Of a stretch of 5,032 bases of DNA, positions 1-5,032 are shown one piece after another. The notes under the pieces are model-generated. The model ran no database searches. It saw nothing but the letters and a program-made list of their open reading frames with translations, and was not told the origin of the DNA. The translations under genes and the position numbers were made by a program. Every line of letters begins with the position of its first letter. Position 1 is the first letter of the stretch. The stretch covers positions 1 to 5,032 of the forward strand of contig DIDT01000050.1 in NCBI GenBank assembly GCA_002418285.1, read 5' to 3'. This DNA comes from Phycisphaerales bacterium UBA5793. Its GTDB lineage: Bacteria > Planctomycetota > Phycisphaerae > Phycisphaerales > UBA5793.

Positions 1-1
1 G

Positions 2-127
2 CGTTTCGCGAGCGCCAATTCACTCGAACGATCGAATCAATCCTCCGTCGAGTGGCAGGGGGACGACGGTACGCGCTACCGGCAGAACGTCGCAGTGACG
101 ATCACCGATCCGGAGGTGATCGCATGA
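2..127 (+). CDS. C-terminal end of an unidentified protein (partial)
   Basis: An open frame runs from the left edge to a TGA at 125-127 and encodes the last 41 residues of a protein that begins outside the window. The tail ends in DGTRYRQNVAVTITDPEVIA, which looks like ordinary soluble protein with an alternating beta-strand pattern (VAVTI). I do not recognise a family. It is supported as a real gene because its stop overlaps the next start as ATGA, the same coupling seen at the next two junctions, and because the frame fills the space up to the next strong ribosome binding site. It is probably another early gene of the same operon. With only 41 codons visible, chance openness in GC-rich DNA cannot be excluded. 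Confidence 0.5.
   Translation, partial: RFASANSLERSNQSSVEWQGDDGTRYRQNVAVTITDPEVIA
112..121 (+). promoter_or_regulatory. Very strong Shine-Dalgarno site for the 96-residue protein
   Basis: GGAGGTGATC is a 10-nt complement to the usual bacterial 16S rRNA 3' end. The GGAGG core ends 7 nt before the ATG at 124. This site decides the start: the frame stays open upstream to a GTG at 52, but that codon has no comparable site and would overlap the preceding gene by 76 nt. Confidence 0.75.
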
Positions 128-414
128 GCGGCGTTCGATTCGACAAGATCAGTTCATGGCGTGCCCGTTGGAGGTTGGAGCGCCACGACTCCGGGTTCAA
201 ACTCATAGGGACCATGTGGCACGGCGTGGTGGAAGTGTTCTCGCACGATGGCTCAAAGCACACCGCCGAATTCACTTCCATCGAGTATCGCACGAACTGC
301 ATGATCTACAGCGCGAGGCTGTCTCGCTACTACCACCGGCGCTGGCTCAAACGGGTGGCATGGGATTTTGTCGAACTGATCGACTCGGCCGTGCAGAGGG
401 GCGAAACGCCATGA
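124..414 (+). CDS. Hypothetical 96-residue protein upstream of the transposase
   Basis: I do not recognise this protein. It is 96 residues long with a basic, aromatic-rich composition (many Arg, Trp and Tyr). The central part (about residues 23-65) looks beta-rich, and the C-terminal third (about 66-92, ending KRVAWDFVELIDSAVQRG) looks helical. There is no signal peptide or membrane segment. The ATG at 124 is chosen because of the near-perfect ribosome binding site just before it. Its first bases overlap the stop of the upstream gene, and its own stop overlaps the transposase ATG, so it is probably translated as part of the transposition operon. In phage Mu the gene just before A is ner, a small HTH repressor, but no HTH pattern is visible here, so position alone does not make it Ner. 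A small DNA-binding accessory protein is possible but unproven. Confidence 0.7.
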   Translation: MSGVRFDKISSWRARWRLERHDSGFKLIGTMWHGVVEVFSHDGSKHTAEFTSIEYRTNCMIYSARLSRYYHRRWLKRVAWDFVELIDSAVQRGETP

Positions 415-2597
415 CCACCGCCGCGCGCCAACCTCGATTCGCCCAGGACGTTGATGAACGCCCCGACGCCGAGTTCATCGCGATCCGCAAGGCCGCGCGG
501 CTGCTGGGCCGCAACGAATCATCGCTGCGCCGTCAGTGCGCCAGCAAGCTCGCCAACACCGGCATGGCCCGCCAGGTGCGCAGCGCCAACGGCCAGACCG
601 CCTGGCACATCCATCGCTCGCACGACCCGAGGCTGGTGGCGCGCGAGGGCGAGTCCGTGGATGAGTCGACGGCCGAGTTGCTCCTCCACGCCACGGCCGC
701 ACAGCGCGATCGCGCCGCCGCCCGCGCCAAGGTGCTCAACGCCTACCGCGAACTCGTCGCGTCGGGCGCCACGATCGCCAAGGTCATCGACCAGTTCATC
801 GAGCGGCAGCTGCAGGAGACGAGCCTTGATCGCCTCTCCTATCGGCAGCTCCGCGAGTGGGCGCGGCACGCCCCGCCGGCGGACCAGCCTCAGCGGTTGC
901 TCGCGTACTTCATTGACCGGCGCGGCGGCGATCAGCGAAGCAGCGAGGCGACGGGTCGCGGCTGTCATCCCGAGGCATGGGCCGAATTCGAGCGCGTCTA
1001 CCTCCACCGCAACCGCTGGTCGATCGCCAAGGCGCACCGCCATGTCCAGTCGCTCGCCAAGGGCAATGGCTGGGAGTGGCCGAGCCTGCGCCACGTGCAG
1101 CGTCGCGCAGCGCAGATCATCGATCCATCGCGCCTGTGCATGGCGCGAGACGGATACGAGATCTGGCAGGCGCGTTTCGGCTACAAGATTCAGCAGAATC
1201 CCGAGGCGTGGTCGGCCGGCGAACTGTGGGTGAGCGACCATGTCGAGCTCGACTTCTTCGTCCGCCGCCACGAGGCCGGGCAGTGGAAGGCCGTTCGACT
1301 GTGGCTCACGAGCTGGTTCGACTGGCGGACGCGCAAGATCCTCGGGTGGTGGATCGACTGGAAGCCAAACGCGGACACGATCCGCTATGCGCTGCACGAC
1401 GCCATCAGGAACGAGGGCGGCCCGCCGCGCCACATCGTCATCGACAACGGCAAGGACTACGACTCCTACGCCAACAACGGTTTGACGAAGAAGCAGCGGC
1501 GTCGGCTCATTGCCGACGGGAAGGACTGGGCGAAGGAGTCAGATGGGCGCGGCCTCTTCGGTATGCTCGGCATGAACACGCACTTCGCGTTGCCGTACAA
1601 CCACAACGGCAAGTCGCGCATCGAGCGCTGGCACCGAACGCTGCATGCCGAGTTCGATGCCGAGTTCGATTCCTACTGTGGCGCCAAGCCCGGCGATGTC
1701 GAGTTGCCCAGAGGGTTCTTCAAAAACGCGCAGAGCCTGGTCAACATCGACGAGGTGCGGCGGCGTCTGCCCCGGTTCATCGACTGGTACAACAACCGCG
1801 ATGACCACTTCATCGGCGATCTGGCTGATGAACAGGGACGCAAGCTCAGTCCGGCTGAGGCCATGAACGAATGGCGCGACACGCGAAGCATCATGCCACG
1901 CCCCGAGGCGCTGGCCCTGCTCATGAACCGCTGGGAGCCGCCGCGCACCGTCGGCAAACTCGGCATCGGCGTTCGCATCGACGGCCGCACGCTCTACTAC
2001 GGCCAGGACAGTGCCGAACTTCGACCACTGCAGGGGCGCAAGAAGGCGGTGCAGGTCACCTACGACCCCGACGACATGTCGCGGGTGTTCGTGTACGACA
2101 CGCAGTTCCGCTTCATCTGCACGGCGCAGGCCAACAGCATGCACGGCGGGCACAGCCCGGTCAGCCGTGCCGCGCTCAAAGCGGCGCTCAAGCGCCAGCG
2201 CGATCATGCCAGAGCCGTTCGCGACTCGCTCCGCGATGGCCACATGGCGATCATGCCGGCGGCGGATATCGCACGCGACGAGCAGGACCGGATGGACGCC
2301 GACCGCCGCGCCGAGCGGGCGCAGCAGGGCATCGGCATCGAGAACGACAATCAGCAGTTGAGGATCGTTCGAACACCCGTCGACGAGGAGTTGTCGGCCG
2401 TTGAGCGTGAGCAGATGCGCAAGGCCGCTGGAGCCGAATCGATGAGCCGCGATGAGCACTTCGATCTGCCGATCCTCACGCCCGAACCAAGTGGCGGCGA
2501 CGATGACGATCTCGACTTTGACATCCGCCAGATCGCGCCCGCCGGGTCGATCAGGGAGGACGAGGACTTCAACATATGGGAGGGGCTCACCCAATGA
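411..2597 (+). CDS. A: MuA-type DDE transposase
   Basis: This 728-residue protein (Mu A has 663) catalyses 3'-end nicking and strand transfer of the element's DNA. Residues 21-75 contain an HTH-like segment followed by NGQTAWHI, corresponding to the N-terminal Mu-type DNA-binding domain. Residues 186-236 (from HPEAW to RHVQRRAAQI) correspond to the second Mu HTH region, which in Mu binds the element ends. The RNase H-fold core has an intact triad: D276 in WVSDHVELDFFV, D345 in HIVIDNGKD and E405 in SRIERWHRTLH. They align with Mu D269, D336 and E392 as I recall that sequence. Residues 512-573 (TVGKLG to FICTAQ) form the beta-barrel Mu-transposase C domain. A long charged, probably helical tail follows, with an acidic patch at 697-704. 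The ATG at 411 is chosen because GAGGGG lies 9 nt upstream and it overlaps the previous stop. The frame extends upstream to 156, but that stretch lies over the preceding gene. IstA-like transposases were considered, but the Mu-specific domains and MuB partner favour MuA. Confidence 0.95.
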   Translation: MTTAARQPRFAQDVDERPDAEFIAIRKAARLLGRNESSLRRQCASKLANTGMARQVRSANGQTAWHIHRSHDPRLVAREGESVDESTAELLLHATAAQRDRAAARAKVLNAYRELVASGATIAKVIDQFIERQLQETSLDRLSYRQLREWARHAPPADQPQRLLAYFIDRRGGDQRSSEATGRGCHPEAWAEFERVYLHRNRWSIAKAHRHVQSLAKGNGWEWPSLRHVQRRAAQIIDPSRLCMARDGYEIWQARFGYKIQQNPEAWSAGELWVSDHVELDFFVRRHEAGQWKAVRLWLTSWFDWRTRKILGWWIDWKPNADTIRYALHDAIRNEGGPPRHIVIDNGKDYDSYANNGLTKKQRRRLIADGKDWAKESDGRGLFGMLGMNTHFALPYNHNGKSRIERWHRTLHAEFDAEFDSYCGAKPGDVELPRGFFKNAQSLVNIDEVRRRLPRFIDWYNNRDDHFIGDLADEQGRKLSPAEAMNEWRDTRSIMPRPEALALLMNRWEPPRTVGKLGIGVRIDGRTLYYGQDSAELRPLQGRKKAVQVTYDPDDMSRVFVYDTQFRFICTAQANSMHGGHSPVSRAALKAALKRQRDHARAVRDSLRDGHMAIMPAADIARDEQDRMDADRRAERAQQGIGIENDNQQLRIVRTPVDEELSAVEREQMRKAAGAESMSRDEHFDLPILTPEPSGGDDDDLDFDIRQIAPAGSIREDEDFNIWEGLTQ
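1647..1670 (+). repeat. Perfect 12-bp tandem duplication inside the transposase
   Basis: GCCGAGTTCGAT occurs twice back to back and in frame. It encodes AEFD-AEFD at residues 413-420, starting 8 residues after catalytic E405. No base differs between the copies. Confidence 0.9.
2578..2585 (+). promoter_or_regulatory. Ribosome binding site deciding the MuB start
   Basis: GGGAGGGG lies 8-10 nt before the ATG at 2594. An in-frame ATG at 2576 overlaps this very sequence and would have no binding site of its own, so the downstream ATG, which also overlaps the transposase stop as ATGA, is preferred. Confidence 0.65.
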
Positions 2598-3703
2598 GCC
2601 AGAGCGACCAGAACATCATGGATGGACTCGCGCAGGCCGCGCGGGTGAAGGGACGGTACGCACGGATGCTGCCAGAGAAGCCGACCAAAGAGGAGATGAA
2701 ATCCGCCGCCGCCTTTGTGCGCGACTGGTGCGATCGGAGCAAACTCTCTCTCGGTCAACTTGCCAACAAGAGCGGCATGAGCCGATCGGTGGTCAGCCAG
2801 GTCATCAACCTCAACTACGCCGGCGACATCGAAAGCAAGATGCGCGAGCTGCTCGCGTTCATCGACAATTACGAGATCGCCAAGGATGTCATCCGACCCG
2901 ACGGACTGGTCGAGACGCGCGGCGTCAAGCTGATGTGGTCGGTCATTCAGCAGACGATGGCCACCAGGACGATCGGCGTCATCAGCGCGCCCGCGGGATT
3001 CAGCAAGTCGGTGGTGCTCAAGGCGGCGCATGAGAAGACGCGGCCGGGCAGCCTCCTGATCGAGATCGACGAAAAGCACAAGACGCCCACCGGCGTCATC
3101 CGCCTCATCGCCGACCAGCTTTCGATCGCCGTGGCCGGTTCGAGCGCCAGACTGCTCGAACTCATCCGCCGGAAGCTGAACGATTCGCACCGGCTCATCC
3201 TGGTTGATCAGGCGCACGAGATGCGCCGCGATGCGCTCAACGTCCTGCGCACGATCAATGACATGGAATGCCCGATCGTACTCGCCGGCACCAAGACGGT
3301 GCACTCGGTCATTGATGACATCGCCGAGGGATCGCAAATCTACAGCCGCATCGGCATGGTGCTTTCGCTCGAAGAGGAGATCGGCTTGAACGACGGGGGT
3401 GGAGCGGCCGAGCCGATCTTCACCGTCGATCAGGTGCTGAAGATCTGCGCGGCGGGTGAGCTGCGCTTCGCCGCCGATGCGCACGAGTTCCTCCATCGGC
3501 TCGCCCACGCCCCCGGACTCGGCGCCCTACGCACCTGCAAGCTGCTCATACGCGTTGTGGCACAGATCCCCGGCGTGCGCGAGCGGCCGATCACCGCGTC
3601 GATGCTCACGCGGGCCTTCAGGCAACTCAAGGGCGCCGGTTATCACGGCTTTGCCGCCCGCTCGATGGACAAGGTCAAGGTCGAACAGAAGGCCACCGCC
3701 TGA
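2594..3703 (+). CDS. B: MuB-type AAA+ transposition target-selection ATPase
   Basis: This 369-residue protein is the partner of the adjacent MuA (Mu B has 312 residues). In Mu, B forms ATP-dependent filaments on target DNA, delivers target to MuA and gives target immunity. An N-terminal extension (1-40) precedes a lambda-repressor-like HTH (about 41-95; LSLGQLANKSGMSRSVVSQV from residue 51), which matches the MuB N-terminal domain. The AAA+ core has a P-loop APAGFSKS at 132-139, with K138 and S139 present but Ser137 where Gly is usual. Walker B is LILVDQAHEM, with D205 present but Gln206 where catalytic Glu is usual. The sensor-1 region is VLAGTKT, with Thr233 where Mu has Asn, and YSRIG carries R252, which aligns with the conserved SRI of MuB. 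Residues 276-347 match the MuB C-terminal helical domain. The start overlaps the transposase stop as ATGA, indicating coupled translation. ExeA/TnsC-type ATPases are related, but the N-terminal HTH and the position after MuA make MuB the best call. Whether it hydrolyses ATP is doubtful. Confidence 0.9.
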   Translation: MSQSDQNIMDGLAQAARVKGRYARMLPEKPTKEEMKSAAAFVRDWCDRSKLSLGQLANKSGMSRSVVSQVINLNYAGDIESKMRELLAFIDNYEIAKDVIRPDGLVETRGVKLMWSVIQQTMATRTIGVISAPAGFSKSVVLKAAHEKTRPGSLLIEIDEKHKTPTGVIRLIADQLSIAVAGSSARLLELIRRKLNDSHRLILVDQAHEMRRDALNVLRTINDMECPIVLAGTKTVHSVIDDIAEGSQIYSRIGMVLSLEEEIGLNDGGGAAEPIFTVDQVLKICAAGELRFAADAHEFLHRLAHAPGLGALRTCKLLIRVVAQIPGVRERPITASMLTRAFRQLKGAGYHGFAARSMDKVKVEQKATA

Positions 3704-3707
3704 GATC

Positions 3708-4220
3708 ATGGCCTTCACACCCAAACAACTTCGGTTCGTCAATGTCGTCCGGCGTCGCATTCCGGCGCTGCGCGATGAGTCGCTCTGGCGACTGGTGCTC
3801 ATGCAGACCGGCTGCAGACGTGACAAGGAGACGGACGTGCCGTCGCTGGCTCACCCGCGCAACAGCCACGAGGCCTTCGAGACGATCATGCACCGCCTGG
3901 CGATGTACCCGGAATCGGAACTCGATGAACGCGAGTGGGAGAGCAAGACGCTCACTGCTGCCAAGCGCATGCGCCGCGCGCTGGAGTCATTTCACAGCCA
4001 GAGCGTGCGAATGGATCTGTGCGGGCCTGAGGCGCTGCACGGCTTCTGTGAGCGCATGACCAGGCACCGGCCGGAGTACATGGACTCCGACCCGACGCGC
4101 AACGTCGGCGACCTGGAGCCGTGGGAACTGCTGCACGTCGTGGAAGGATTCAAGGCCTGGATGCGCCGCGAGGCGCACAAGCGCGGCATCACCGCACCGA
4201 AGTTCGGGGGTGCCGCGTGA
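3708..4220 (+). CDS. gemA: GemA / Mu gp16-like protein (DUF1018 family)
   Basis: This 170-residue protein follows MuB after 4 nt. The N-terminus (FTPKQLRFVNVVRRRIPALR from residue 3, then RDESLWRLVLMQTG) resembles the opening of GemA/gp16 proteins, which typically begin with a short Thr-x-x-Gln segment, a basic helix and a conserved Asp-aromatic-Arg stretch. The C-terminal part (about 107-155: ALHGFCERMTRH, then LEPWELLHVVEGFKAWMRRE) resembles the family's second conserved segment. Mu GemA is reported to affect host gene expression and DNA supercoiling; its biochemical role is poorly defined. Only weak purine-rich sequence precedes the ATG, so translation probably depends on ribosomes finishing MuB. 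The middle (about 68-105) is charged and I cannot assign it. The frame stays open upstream to 3456, but that stretch is covered by MuB. The call rests on remembered family pattern plus position, so it is moderate. Confidence 0.65.
   Translation: MAFTPKQLRFVNVVRRRIPALRDESLWRLVLMQTGCRRDKETDVPSLAHPRNSHEAFETIMHRLAMYPESELDEREWESKTLTAAKRMRRALESFHSQSVRMDLCGPEALHGFCERMTRHRPEYMDSDPTRNVGDLEPWELLHVVEGFKAWMRREAHKRGITAPKFGGAA
4182..4217. terminator. Candidate hairpin between convergent operons
   Basis: CGCGGCATC (4182-4190) pairs with GGTGCCGCG (4209-4217) in 9 bp including one G-T pair. After one mismatch, CCG (4192-4194) pairs with CGG (4205-4207), leaving a 10-nt loop. The hairpin lies at the 3' end of gemA. 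On the other strand it begins 5 nt after the stop of the leftward gene. There is no T-run on either side, so it is not a classical intrinsic terminator. It could stall polymerase or protect a 3' end, or be chance pairing in GC-rich coding DNA. Confidence 0.3.
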
Positions 4221-4222
4221 GA

Positions 4223-4585
4223 TCAGCCGCCGTCGCGCAGCGCGTAGTACTCGATCTTGGCATCGAGGTAGATGTCATCGGTGGCCGCGACATGCTTGCG
4301 CTGCCGTGTGGGCACGACGCAGCCGCGTTCCTTGAGGAACGCGACCGCGACGGCGACCTGTGTGAATGGAGGCCTGCGAGCGGGCAAACCGCCGCTCATC
4401 GTCTCGATGATCGATTCGACGGTGAAGGCTGTGCCGCCGAGGCAGTCGATGGTGCGAGTTACTTCCGCCAGCACGGACTCGGTGCAGGTGTGCTCGTAGG
4501 GTCGGCCCCGGCGCGGCTCGACGCGGCGCACCAGGACGCCGGTCGAGCGGTCAACGATGAAGGATTCGTTGAGTTCAGTGGGCAC
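4223..4585 (-). CDS. Hypothetical 120-residue protein, possible winged-helix C-terminal half
   Basis: I do not recognise a named family. The start is a GTG at 4585, supported by GGGAAGGTGG 8 nt upstream; the only later Met is deep inside, at residue 63. Residues 1-30 look like short beta strands (SFIVDRSTGVLVRRVEPRRG). From about 52 the pattern helix (VESIIETM), helix (TQVAVAVAFLKERG) and a basic beta-like stretch (CVVPTRQRKHVA), ending in DIYLDAKIEYYALRDGG, is compatible with a small winged-helix domain. That is a fold guess, not an identification. It lies 3 nt after the HARE-HTH gene and is almost certainly co-translated with it. Its stop is 2 nt from the stop of gemA, which it faces. There is no signal peptide or membrane segment, so it is probably cytoplasmic. 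A regulatory or DNA-associated role is inferred only from its neighbour. Confidence 0.7.
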   Translation of the reverse strand: MPTELNESFIVDRSTGVLVRRVEPRRGRPYEHTCTESVLAEVTRTIDCLGGTAFTVESIIETMSGGLPARRPPFTQVAVAVAFLKERGCVVPTRQRKHVAATDDIYLDAKIEYYALRDGG

Positions 4586-4588
4586 GGT

Positions 4589-4921
4589 TTACGCCACCTT
4601 CCCGGCCGCAGTGAATCGTCCACGTTCAGCCTTGGCGAAACGGGCGTCTTTGCCCTTGGTCGAGATCTCCCGGATCATCGCCGAGTAGAGCGTCGCGTGC
4701 GGCGTCTTGCCGTTGGTTTTCCAGCCGGCGGCGATCGCACGTTCGGCGATGACCTTCGCGCTGAGCGGCTCTCCCGCTTTGCCCAGGATCTGGGCGGCGG
4801 CGTCGAGGCCGCTGATGTTGGCGCGTTTGCGGCGCGGCTTGGCCGCGCCGGCTGGTGGCGGATTGGCCGCCTTGGTGCGCTTCGTGCTCTTGCCTTTGGT
4901 CGTCGTCTTCTTGCTGGCCAT
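4589..4921 (-). CDS. HARE-HTH domain winged-helix protein
   Basis: This 110-residue protein has a lysine/threonine/alanine/proline-rich, probably disordered basic tail (1-36) of the kind that contacts DNA non-specifically. A single compact HARE-HTH domain follows (about 38-104): SGLDAAAQILGKAGEPLSAK from residue 37, then VIAERAIAAGW, KTPHATLYSAMIREI and a closing beta hairpin FAKAERGRFTAAG. HARE-HTH is a winged-helix fold found in bacterial RNA polymerase delta subunit, restriction endonucleases and animal ASXL proteins; a role in reading DNA state has been proposed for it. Single-domain copies with a basic tail are, to my knowledge, frequent in planctomycetes. The ATG at 4921 is chosen because AAAGGAG lies 7 nt upstream; the ATG at 4927 is only 1 nt from that site. 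It is the first complete gene of the leftward pair. It may be a phage-borne regulator or chromatin-like protein, or host DNA next to a degraded element. Confidence 0.85.
   Translation of the reverse strand: MASKKTTTKGKSTKRTKAANPPPAGAAKPRRKRANISGLDAAAQILGKAGEPLSAKVIAERAIAAGWKTNGKTPHATLYSAMIREISTKGKDARFAKAERGRFTAAGKVA
4594..4603 (-). promoter_or_regulatory. Ribosome binding site supporting a GTG start
   Basis: On the minus strand GGGAAGGTGG (one mismatch from AAGGAGG) lies 8 nt before the GTG at 4585. It overlaps the last codons of the upstream HARE-HTH gene and makes the GTG the best start for the 120-residue protein. Confidence 0.55.
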
Positions 4922-4928
4922 GCTCATG

Positions 4929-4935
4929 CTCCTTT
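4929..4935 (-). promoter_or_regulatory. Shine-Dalgarno site deciding the HARE-HTH start
   Basis: AAAGGAG on the minus strand lies 7 nt before the ATG at 4921. The 58-nt stretch from here to the stop at 4994-4996 probably holds leader sequence. I could not identify a convincing -35/-10 pair in it. Confidence 0.75.
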
Positions 4936-4993
4936 CGTGAGTCGAGCGGTTCAAGTGAGCGCCGCGCCGAACGTCGGCCCAGCGCGTGGTGTG

Positions 4994-5032
4994 TCATTTC
5001 TCCCGGGCGGATCGCCGGCCGGCCTCGAAGGC
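4994..5032 (-). CDS. Possible C-terminal tail of a further leftward gene (partial)
   Basis: Reading leftward from the right edge, one frame encodes AFEAGRRSAREK and then TGA (4994-4996). The stop lies 72 nt before the HARE-HTH start, a reasonable spacing for the preceding gene of the same operon. Twelve codons are far too few to recognise a family, and openness over this length is expected by chance, so this is only a candidate. Confidence 0.3.
   Translation of the reverse strand, partial: AFEAGRRSAREK

Noticed and set aside
52..123. Upstream GTG extension of the 96-residue protein
   Set aside because: The GTG at 52 has no ribosome binding site and would overlap the preceding frame by 76 nt, whereas the ATG at 124 has a near-perfect site.
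519..1433. Long minus-strand open frame (304 codons) opposite the transposase
   Set aside because: It is an antisense shadow: the opposite strand encodes conserved MuA domains, and long antisense frames are expected at this GC content. The translation is rich in Arg, Leu and Val without recognisable motifs.
977..1804. Plus-strand open frame in another phase within the transposase
   Set aside because: Arg/Ala/Pro-rich out-of-frame translation that overlaps the catalytic core entirely.
1539..2594. Long minus-strand open frame (351 codons) opposite the transposase C-terminal half
   Set aside because: It mirrors MuA codons from before E405 through the beta-barrel and tail, and shows no family pattern of its own.
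2351..3508. Minus-strand open frame of 385 codons opposite MuB
   Set aside because: It spans the MuA-MuB junction antisense and is a composition artefact; MuB motifs fix the coding strand.
411..3703. Alternative reading as an IstA/IstB insertion sequence or a TnsB/TnsC CRISPR-associated transposon
   Set aside because: The transposase has Mu-type N-terminal and beta-barrel domains, the ATPase has the MuB N-terminal HTH and C-terminal domain, a GemA-like gene follows, and no Cas, TniQ or CRISPR repeat is present in the window.
4922..4993. Possible minus-strand promoter with TTGAAC as -35 (4949-4954)
   Set aside because: At 17 nt spacing the -10 position reads GAGCAT, which is poor and runs into the ribosome binding site and start region, leaving no room for a leader.
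4626..4997. Minus-strand frame beginning MTHHALGRRS and overlapping the HARE-HTH gene
   Set aside because: It runs out of phase through a clear HARE-HTH domain; its own product is a low-complexity His/Arg/Gln-rich shadow despite a GGGAG before its ATG.

Overview
The window is GC-rich and densely coded. Most of it is the early transposition segment of a Mu-like transposable prophage, or a relic of one. The bacterial host is probably a planctomycete (Phycisphaerae-like). That host call is an inference. It rests on high GC, the lysine/alanine-rich HARE-HTH protein at the right end, which resembles a family common in planctomycete chromosomes, and the divergence of the Mu-type proteins from the enterobacterial Mu sequences I can recall.

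Rightward block (1-4220): the C-terminal end of an unknown protein (to 127), an unrecognised 96-residue protein (124-414), a MuA-type DDE transposase (411-2597), a MuB-type AAA+ target-selection ATPase (2594-3703) and a GemA/Mu gp16-like protein (3708-4220). The first three junctions are 4-nt ATGA overlaps and the fourth is a 4-nt gap, so the block reads as one translationally coupled operon. The order A, B, then a gp16/GemA-like gene follows Mu-type early regions. MuA carries an intact D276/D345/E405 catalytic triad. MuB has two substitutions at key ATPase positions: the last P-loop glycine is Ser and the Walker B glutamate is Gln.

Leftward block (4223-4996): a HARE-HTH winged-helix protein (start 4921), then an unrecognised 120-residue protein with a GTG start and a possible winged-helix C-terminal half. 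These two genes are 3 nt apart and converge on gemA with only 2 nt between the stop codons. A GC-rich hairpin at 4182-4217 lies at that junction and could terminate the leftward transcript. A possible tail of a further leftward gene enters from the right edge (4994-5032).

Working model: MuB binds target DNA and recruits or activates MuA for replicative transposition, GemA modulates early expression or DNA topology, and the leftward DNA-binding proteins are candidate regulators. No repressor, ner gene, phage end, tRNA, rRNA or CRISPR array was seen. No non-coding stretch exceeds 300 bases.
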